A DNA stretch of 10,499 bases from JAFGED01 sp034430835 (GTDB lineage: Bacteria; Chloroflexota; Anaerolineae; B4-G1), in the NCBI GenBank assembly GCA_034430835.1, contig DAOUDX010000238.1, forward strand, positions 1-10,499. Direction: 5' to 3'. The position numbers were made by a program, and so were the translations under genes. The notes beneath the pieces were generated by a model that ran no database searches, was not told the origin of the DNA, and was given only the letters and a program-made list of their open reading frames with translations. Within the stretch, counting starts at the first letter, position 1; the number at the start of each line of letters is the position of its first letter. Below are positions 7,201 to 10,499 of this stretch, piece by piece.

Positions 7201-7596
7201 GCCCAGGGGCGTGTAGTTGCCATTTTCGACACGACGCTGTATGATACGGATGCCAGCCCTCCGTTCGTCAAGGTGCTGCGGGTGCTGGAGAATGGACAGC
7301 CAACCGACGAGGCCTCCGGCCCCGTCGAGCTGCGTATGGTCATCACAGACGCCGTGGATGCCACACCGACCGTGACCGTGATGTACGATGTGGGAGCGGG
7401 CTGGGTGGCGGTGGCGGTGACGCAGACAGGCAATGATGGATACGCAGCGTACCTGCCCGGCTTCGAGGATGGCACGGCTGTTCACCTGCGCCTTGCCGCC
7501 GCCGATGCTGCGGGCAACGAGATGGTGCATTATTTGGAACCGGCCTACGTGATGCGCGGGCGCGTGTACCTGCCGGCGGTGCTCAGGGAGCCATGA
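4198..7596 (+). CDS. Secreted S8 subtilisin-family serine protease
   Basis: This 1132-residue protein starts with a Sec signal peptide (basic 1-12, hydrophobic 13-31, cleavage probably near A37). An inhibitor-I9-like propeptide follows at about 113-203. The catalytic domain (about 212-490) has D240 (VAVIDSGIDYDHPD), H279 (GHGTHVAGI), oxyanion N376 (GAGNSGP) and S446 (GTSAATAHATG). The usual GTSMAxPH around the Ser is altered, with Met and Pro both replaced. An Fn3-like lactocepin-type domain follows (about 504-620), then some 500 residues of beta-rich sequence that I cannot assign. The protein ends VYLPAVLREP, a tail I associate with Chloroflexota exported proteins. The ATG overlaps the S26 gene's stop (ATGA), so the two proteases are probably translated together. 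It may trim the exported peptide or act as an independent exoenzyme. Family certain, role inferred. Confidence 0.95.
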   Translation: MKPSDKAEKFKRFTISIAVALSLAAALLVFASASLGAQTPPPREAIAAGHFQGDPQAQTLDLGGQRIIYSGTTPLHVETGVYWDTPPAGADAILAVDSDSAHLLIAPSSADEVRLIVQVEGAPIAALEKGWVTRSAVQRHAADLRAAQDSVLHDLAVRGVAVHVRQRYVYAYNGLAVVARAGDREAIAGTPGVRAVYPDYTVQALLPQSVPLIGAPVVWAMHDSGSQPVLGTGVRVAVIDSGIDYDHPDLGGPGFPNARVITGYNLISDTIDPWDDLGHGTHVAGIVGASGYITGVAPGTSLMAYKIFDAQGEGTTSDIIAAIELALDPDSNPSTDDGAHVINLSLGGPGYPNDPLSQACDNAVAAGAVVVVGAGNSGPRYQSITSPGLAHQALSVGATDKADGLWTYSSRGPVATSWDIKPDLVAPGVSISSTIPGGYTQGSGTSAATAHATGAAALLSQLHPAWPPDWIEAALMNTALDLGRSPYEQGAGRLQVDRAAVTPAILLPPSLSLGRVDGAQPVWTRQETLTLHNVSTATVTYTLSITGSLPAGITATLSLTQAVVLPGSSAGVTFTLAVDTALVPDRTTDPFAYWGAIRAVPADTSAPTLRVPFAFVKAPLLRLHVDEVPISVMFIHDNPLTSRYASPVTTTSDHLLPTAAYSIVVQYRQPYAYVVRTATLSNSEFVELTVSRSEAVHQARIAFTDETGQTATPNHAFHRFMWGGNGWLVSELAASAPITEVIRFSDVPPQFTWERTVACADPTGDAYRQWHGRAEGITGDLEFLTQPTDFARVDHPLRALPGASVYTFCEMIGYESPSYTYVVGPTAPTVTLPYVRRAYYRTPPPGHTLYTLRTVAPSPQPDALEGVTTTPWLQLDTERYLAWRQPFSPFDFYWRVPSGGSEPLGLGPVHWFARFNNDAPDAIRLTAAEGQSMFYRAYQGGDVSWELRQPYELWHAGVLTQTGDVGPSNGSSQVTINLSAPGIYSISLPFTYTLGAPDPVTAQGRVVAIFDTTLYDTDASPPFVKVLRVLENGQPTDEASGPVELRMVITDAVDATPTVTVMYDVGAGWVAVAVTQTGNDGYAAYLPGFEDGTAVHLRLAAADAAGNEMVHYLEPAYVMRGRVYLPAVLREP

Positions 7597-7653
7597 TCGC
7601 GAATGCCGCCATATCCGAGGCCCCGCCAACTCCACTCGTGAAGACTATGACAC

Positions 7654-9489
7654 ATGAACACCTGGTTTGGATACCTGAAGCGCGGCTTTGCGCGCCAACT
7701 GCCCAAGGACCGCATCGCCGGCCAAGCCGGTTACGCTGGCGCCAGGGCTAATCTACAGAACCTGCGCCCGTTCCTCGCGCGGCACTGGCGCAAGGGAGTG
7801 ATCGGAGGGCTGTTGGTCCTCTGCACCTCCCTTCTGGGCTTCCCCCAGCCTCTTCTCAATCGCGCACTGATCGACGACGCGATCATGGGGAGCCGACTGG
7901 ACCTGCTGGCTGTGATCGTGCTGGCGATGATCGCGATCAAGGCGATCGGTATGCTGGTTGGCCCGCTGCAACAATTCTATTTCGCCCGCTACGAGCGAGA
8001 GGTCATCCTCGACATTCAGCACGACCTGCTCGACCGCACGCTGCGCTTCCCCAAGTCCTTCTTCGACGACGAGGAGACCGGCTATCTGATGTCACGCCTG
8101 TCGTCGGACGTGATAGGGCTGCGCTGGTTCTTCTCCAGAACGATCATCAGCATCGCCAGCAACCTGCTGCAGTTCGCGGGCGGGGTGGCATTCCTGTTCT
8201 ACCTGGAGTGGCGTTTGGCGATTGCGGCCCTGGTGGTCATTCCCGGCCTAGTGTTCACCGTGCGCTACTTTTCGCGCAAGATCCGCGTTCTGAGCCACCA
8301 GAGCATGGAGCGGCAGGCCAACGTCTCGCGCCGCATGCAGGAATCGCTCTCGTCGGCCTCGCTGATCAAGGCGTTCGCCTCCGAAGAGCGGGAGGTAGGG
8401 CGCGTGATGGGCGAACTGCAGGACGCCTTCGACATCTCGCTGGAGCAGACGGCGGTGGGCTCGGTGGCCGGTCTGGCTTTGGGAGGGTTCAGCGACGTCG
8501 CCAAGCTGATCGTCCTGGTCGTGGGCGCCTATCTGGTGATCACCAGCGACTGGACCCTGGGGTCGCTGCTGGCCTTTCAGTCCTACGTGGGGTACGTCTA
8601 TGGTCCGACCCAGTTCCTGGCGAACGTCAACCTGCAGTTGCAGGGCGCGCTGGCTGCGCTGGAGCGCGTGTCGGCGCTCTACGACATCGTACCCGAGGAG
8701 ACCGGCACCGGCCTCGCGGTCGAGCGGTTGAGCGGCGACGTCGAGTTCCGCGACGTCTCCTTCTCCTACGACGAAAAACAGCCGGTACTCCAGGATGTCT
8801 CGTGCCGCATCCGGCCGGGCGAACACGTGGCCATCGTGGGGCCCAGCGGCGTGGGCAAAACGACGCTGGTGAGTTTGCTCCTGCGCTTCTACAAACCGAC
8901 TGCCGGCGAGATATGGTTCGACGGGCAACCAGCATCGGACTATGAGGTCCGCGCACTGCGACGCCGGATCGGGTACGTGTCGCAGAGCACGCTGTTGCTC
9001 TCGGGGACAATCATGGAGAACCTGCGCTACGGCAACCCCGACGCCAGCGAGGAAGAGGTCGTTCACGCTGCCAAGGTCGCCGGAATCCACGACTTTATCG
9101 CCGGCCTGCCGGAGGGGTACGAGTCGCCGGTGGGCGAAAAGGGCGTCAATCTGTCGGAGGGACAAAAGCAACGGCTGGCCATCGCCCGGGCGCTGATCAA
9201 GGATCCAGACATCCTGGTGCTGGACGAGCCCACGTCCTCCCTGGACAGCATCGTCGAAAAGTCCATCTTCGACGCCCTCCCTGCGCTCGTTCGAGACAAG
9301 ACGCTGTTCGTCGTCGCCCACCGCCTCTCCACGATCCAGAATTCGGACTGCATCCTTCTGCTGAACGAAAATCGCCTGATCGGTATGGGAACACACCGGG
9401 AACTCTTGAACAGCAGCGATTTCTACCGCGCGCTGGTGGCTAACCAGCAGATCGTCGTCGGAGAGAGCACCCCTGCCAGTCAGGCGTAG
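7654..9489 (+). CDS. ABC exporter half-transporter (MsbA/LmrA type)
   Basis: This 611-residue protein has a six-helix ABC membrane domain (about 45-330) fused to an ATPase. The ATPase shows Walker A GPSGVGKT (396-403, K402), the Q-loop Q444, a variant signature LSEGQ (500-504), Walker B ILVLDE (D524, catalytic E525) and the H-loop H556. It should work as a homodimer exporting a substrate across the cytoplasmic membrane. It lacks the N-terminal C39 peptidase domain of PCAT peptide transporters, so leader removal would need a separate protease, and two are encoded just upstream. The first 40 residues are a soluble, basic extension. The gene follows the subtilase by 57 bases with no terminator visible. 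The Shine-Dalgarno before ATG 7654 is weak. Context favours export of the Cys-repeat product; a general lipid or drug exporter cannot be excluded. Confidence 0.95.
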   Translation: MNTWFGYLKRGFARQLPKDRIAGQAGYAGARANLQNLRPFLARHWRKGVIGGLLVLCTSLLGFPQPLLNRALIDDAIMGSRLDLLAVIVLAMIAIKAIGMLVGPLQQFYFARYEREVILDIQHDLLDRTLRFPKSFFDDEETGYLMSRLSSDVIGLRWFFSRTIISIASNLLQFAGGVAFLFYLEWRLAIAALVVIPGLVFTVRYFSRKIRVLSHQSMERQANVSRRMQESLSSASLIKAFASEEREVGRVMGELQDAFDISLEQTAVGSVAGLALGGFSDVAKLIVLVVGAYLVITSDWTLGSLLAFQSYVGYVYGPTQFLANVNLQLQGALAALERVSALYDIVPEETGTGLAVERLSGDVEFRDVSFSYDEKQPVLQDVSCRIRPGEHVAIVGPSGVGKTTLVSLLLRFYKPTAGEIWFDGQPASDYEVRALRRRIGYVSQSTLLLSGTIMENLRYGNPDASEEEVVHAAKVAGIHDFIAGLPEGYESPVGEKGVNLSEGQKQRLAIARALIKDPDILVLDEPTSSLDSIVEKSIFDALPALVRDKTLFVVAHRLSTIQNSDCILLLNENRLIGMGTHRELLNSSDFYRALVANQQIVVGESTPASQA

Positions 9490-9701
9490 GAGGGCAAGGA
9501 GAACGCCCATGACGTAGACCCGGCAAGACGGTGGGCCGTTCCCGCTTCTGGAGCAAGAGAGCAAAAGAGGACGTTTTGCGCCGTCAGCCAACGCGTAGCA
9601 CACTGCACCTGAAGATAGAGGCAACGAGGCCCCAGGCCGGATGTGACCTTGATGTCACGTAGACGTGATGTGTGATGTTGGATCAAGACGACAATAGCAT
9701 G
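9490..9701 (+). other. Intergenic region after the exporter
   Basis: There is no supported gene here. Right after the exporter, a perfect AAGGAG (9496-9501) sits 7 bases before ATG 9509, but that frame reads Met-Thr-stop and then stays open for 26 codons to TAG at 9596. A hairpin GCAAAA (9561-9566) with TTTTGC (9574-9579) around a 7-base loop could slow transcription but has no T-run. Inverted repeats from 9643 to 9668 precede the next promoter. Confidence 0.45.
9655..9668. promoter_or_regulatory. Inverted repeat, candidate operator
   Basis: TCACGT-AG-ACGTGA is a perfect 6-bp inverted repeat with a 2-base spacer. Its left arm also belongs to an overlapping repeat, GTGAC (9643-9647) with GTCAC (9654-9658). 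The centre lies about 55 bases before the predicted transcription start at about 9717, where an activator would usually bind. The spacing (TGTGA-N8-TCACG) does not fit the Crp/Fnr N6 consensus, so the binding protein is unknown. Confidence 0.35.
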
Positions 9702-9710
9702 TGGTATAAT
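9702..9710 (+). promoter_or_regulatory. Extended -10 promoter
   Basis: TGGTATAAT is a perfect extended -10 element (TG-N-TATAAT) for a housekeeping sigma factor, in otherwise GC-rich DNA. TTGGAT at 9678-9683 is 21 bases upstream, too far for a normal -35, and TCAAGA at 9683-9688 is a poor match at 16 bases. Extended -10 promoters do not need a good -35. The predicted start is near 9717, giving a leader of about 115 bases before the LacI-like gene. Confidence 0.6.
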
Positions 9711-9782
9711 AAGTGCAGGGATGGCAAGCGCACTTTCCATCGAACCCCTGATCCTTTCGTACATCTGCAAGGAGTAGCGCAG

Positions 9783-9857
9783 GTGAAGCCTACCGACTCA
9801 GATCATAATGACCTAGGGAAGGAAACTGCAAGTGCCGAGGCGCCAGAAGACTGCTAG
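9783..9857 (+). CDS. Possible 24-aa upstream ORF in the leader
   Basis: A GTG at 9783 has AAGGAG (9769-9774) 8 bases upstream and encodes a very acidic 24-residue peptide ending EAPEDC. Its stop at 9855-9857 lies 26 bases inside the following gene in another frame. Its ribosome binding site is as good as that of the main gene (GGAAGGA at 9817-9823, GTG 9832), so translation of the two would compete. It may be a regulatory uORF or chance. Confidence 0.25.
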   Translation: MKPTDSDHNDLGKETASAEAPEDC

Positions 9858-10449
9858 AAGAGGCGGTGGCCGCCTGGCCTTGTGTCCAACGATCGGCCTG
9901 TTTATCGAGAACACGGCAGGCAGAGGCGCATGGTACCAGACTGCCGTGTGGGCCGGGGTCGCCGATGCGGCTCAGGAACTGGACGCCAACCTGCTCTCCT
10001 TCGCAGGTGGGGCGTTGGAGGCTTCACCCTTCAACGAATTCGAGGCGCAGCGCAACCTGCTCTATGATCTGGTGACACAGAGCAGCGTCGACGGTCTGAT
10101 CATCAGCGGCTCGCTGGGAAGCTACGCGTCCCAGAAAGGGTTCACGGTTTTTTGTGACCGCTACCGTTCCTTCCTGCCGGTGGTCAGCATCGCGGCGCCG
10201 CTGCCGGACATCCCCAGTGTGTTGGCGGACAACCAAGAGGGTCCACGTGAAGCAGTTCGCCATTTGATCGCGGAGCACGGTTGCCGCCGCATCGCCTTCA
10301 TCCGCGGGCCTGAAAACAACCCAGAGGCAAGGGAGCGCTACGAGGCGTACTGCGAGGCCCTGGCTGAATTCGGCCTGTCTGTAAACCGTATTAAACTCAT
10401 ACCCCTTGCACCTTACCAATTACATACCCCTAACCAGGCTCCAGGCTGA
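9832..10449 (+). CDS. LacI-type ligand-binding sensor protein, truncated
   Basis: Residues about 20-182 match the periplasmic-binding-protein fold of LacI/GalR regulators: TIGLFIEN, a helix with AGVADAAQELDANLL, VDGLIISGSL, a PSVLADNQEG ligand-site region, and HGCRRIAFIRGPENN. The first 19 residues are basic but contain no LacI helix-turn-helix, so it would not bind DNA as a classic repressor. Similar sensor domains in Chloroflexota usually lead into GAF, GGDEF or histidine-kinase modules. Only the N-terminal subdomain and hinge are present: after EFGL (residue 182) the frame runs 23 unrelated residues to a stop, with a change in base composition. A full sensor domain alone is about 280 residues, so this is a broken gene or an assembly join. 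The GTG start is supported by GGAAGGA at 9817-9823, 8 bases away. It is the first gene after the extended -10 promoter. Confidence 0.72.
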   Translation: MPRRQKTARRGGGRLALCPTIGLFIENTAGRGAWYQTAVWAGVADAAQELDANLLSFAGGALEASPFNEFEAQRNLLYDLVTQSSVDGLIISGSLGSYASQKGFTVFCDRYRSFLPVVSIAAPLPDIPSVLADNQEGPREAVRHLIAEHGCRRIAFIRGPENNPEARERYEAYCEALAEFGLSVNRIKLIPLAPYQLHTPNQAPG

Positions 10450-10498
10450 GGCCAGTGATTTCCTCGACCGTCAGTCCTTTTGGCTCCAGCCGTTTGAT
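10430..10498 (-). CDS. C-terminal tail of an unidentified minus-strand gene
   Basis: On the minus strand the frame from the right edge reads 22 residues, including KGLTVEEITGLSLEPG, then TAG at 10430-10432. The stretch resembles the short helical tails (GLSxEEIAxxTGLS) that I recall at the ends of Rpn/PD-(D/E)XK nuclease-type transposases, but 22 residues are too few to name a family. It converges on and overlaps the aberrant tail of the LacI-like gene. Confidence 0.3.
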   Translation of the reverse strand: MKRLEPKGLTVEEITGLSLEPG

Positions 10499-10499
10499 C

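Noticed and set aside
7593..7751. Small ORF starting ATGA on the subtilase stop and running into the ABC gene
   Set aside because: It overlaps about 100 bases of the ABC gene, has no recognisable features, and the ABC frame is well supported.
9561..9579. Hairpin GCAAAA/TTTTGC as terminator of the cluster
   Set aside because: The stem is only 6 bp, A/T-rich, and not followed by a T-run; too weak to call a terminator.
8248..9624. Long antisense open frame (458 codons) across the ABC transporter gene
   Set aside because: It mirrors a gene with every ABC motif intact, has no recognisable domain, and is the kind of frame that GC-rich coding DNA produces on the opposite strand.
9642..9659. Crp/Fnr-type site TGTGA...TCACG
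   Set aside because: The half-sites are separated by 8 bases and not 6, so it does not meet the family consensus.

Overview
The window looks like a bacterial chromosome fragment, probably from a member of the Chloroflexota (Anaerolineae-like). This rests on the GC-rich codon use, the secreted subtilase ending in a VYLPxVLR-type tail that I associate with Chloroflexota exoproteins, and the helix-turn-helix-less LacI-like sensor protein at the right end. The taxon is an inference. No rRNA, tRNA, CRISPR array or complete insertion sequence is visible.

Positions 1-9489 hold one same-strand cluster that reads as a ribosomally synthesised, post-translationally modified peptide (RiPP) locus. In order it has: the C-terminal end of a first SPASM-domain (probably radical SAM) protein (1-264); a complete radical SAM/SPASM enzyme (254-1414); a 101-residue peptide with seven Cys at near-regular 10-12 residue steps behind a charged, Cys-free leader (1651-1956), the likely substrate; about 400 bases with no convincing gene; an HPr-kinase-like P-loop protein (2360-3310); a PqqD-like recognition element that seems to have lost its N-terminal half (3325-3534); a Ser/His S26 signal-peptidase-like protein (3536-4201); a large secreted subtilase (4198-7596); and a half-size ABC exporter without a peptidase domain (7654-9489). 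Two SPASM enzymes, a PqqD homologue and an HprK-like protein resemble what I remember of the SynChlorMet (Scm) cassettes. Here the set also has an obvious candidate substrate plus two proteases and an exporter.

A plausible division of labour is as follows. The PqqD-like protein presents the peptide's leader, the two radical SAM enzymes cross-link or otherwise modify the Cys repeats, the HprK-like protein adds a further modification, the ABC transporter exports the product, and the S26 and/or S8 protease removes the leader. All of this is inference from gene content.

Positions 9490-9831 are a regulatory gap with a 6-bp inverted repeat, a strong extended -10 promoter (TGGTATAAT, 9702-9710) and a short upstream ORF. 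They lead into a LacI-type ligand-binding protein that stops prematurely (9832-10449). Its tail changes composition from about 10381, and the C-terminus of an unidentified minus-strand gene enters at the right edge.

Base composition differs along the cluster. 3181-3240 has 30 G+C of 60 while 5221-5280 has 42 of 60, and the change falls near the damaged PqqD gene. This suggests that the modification half and the processing/export half may have been joined by rearrangement.
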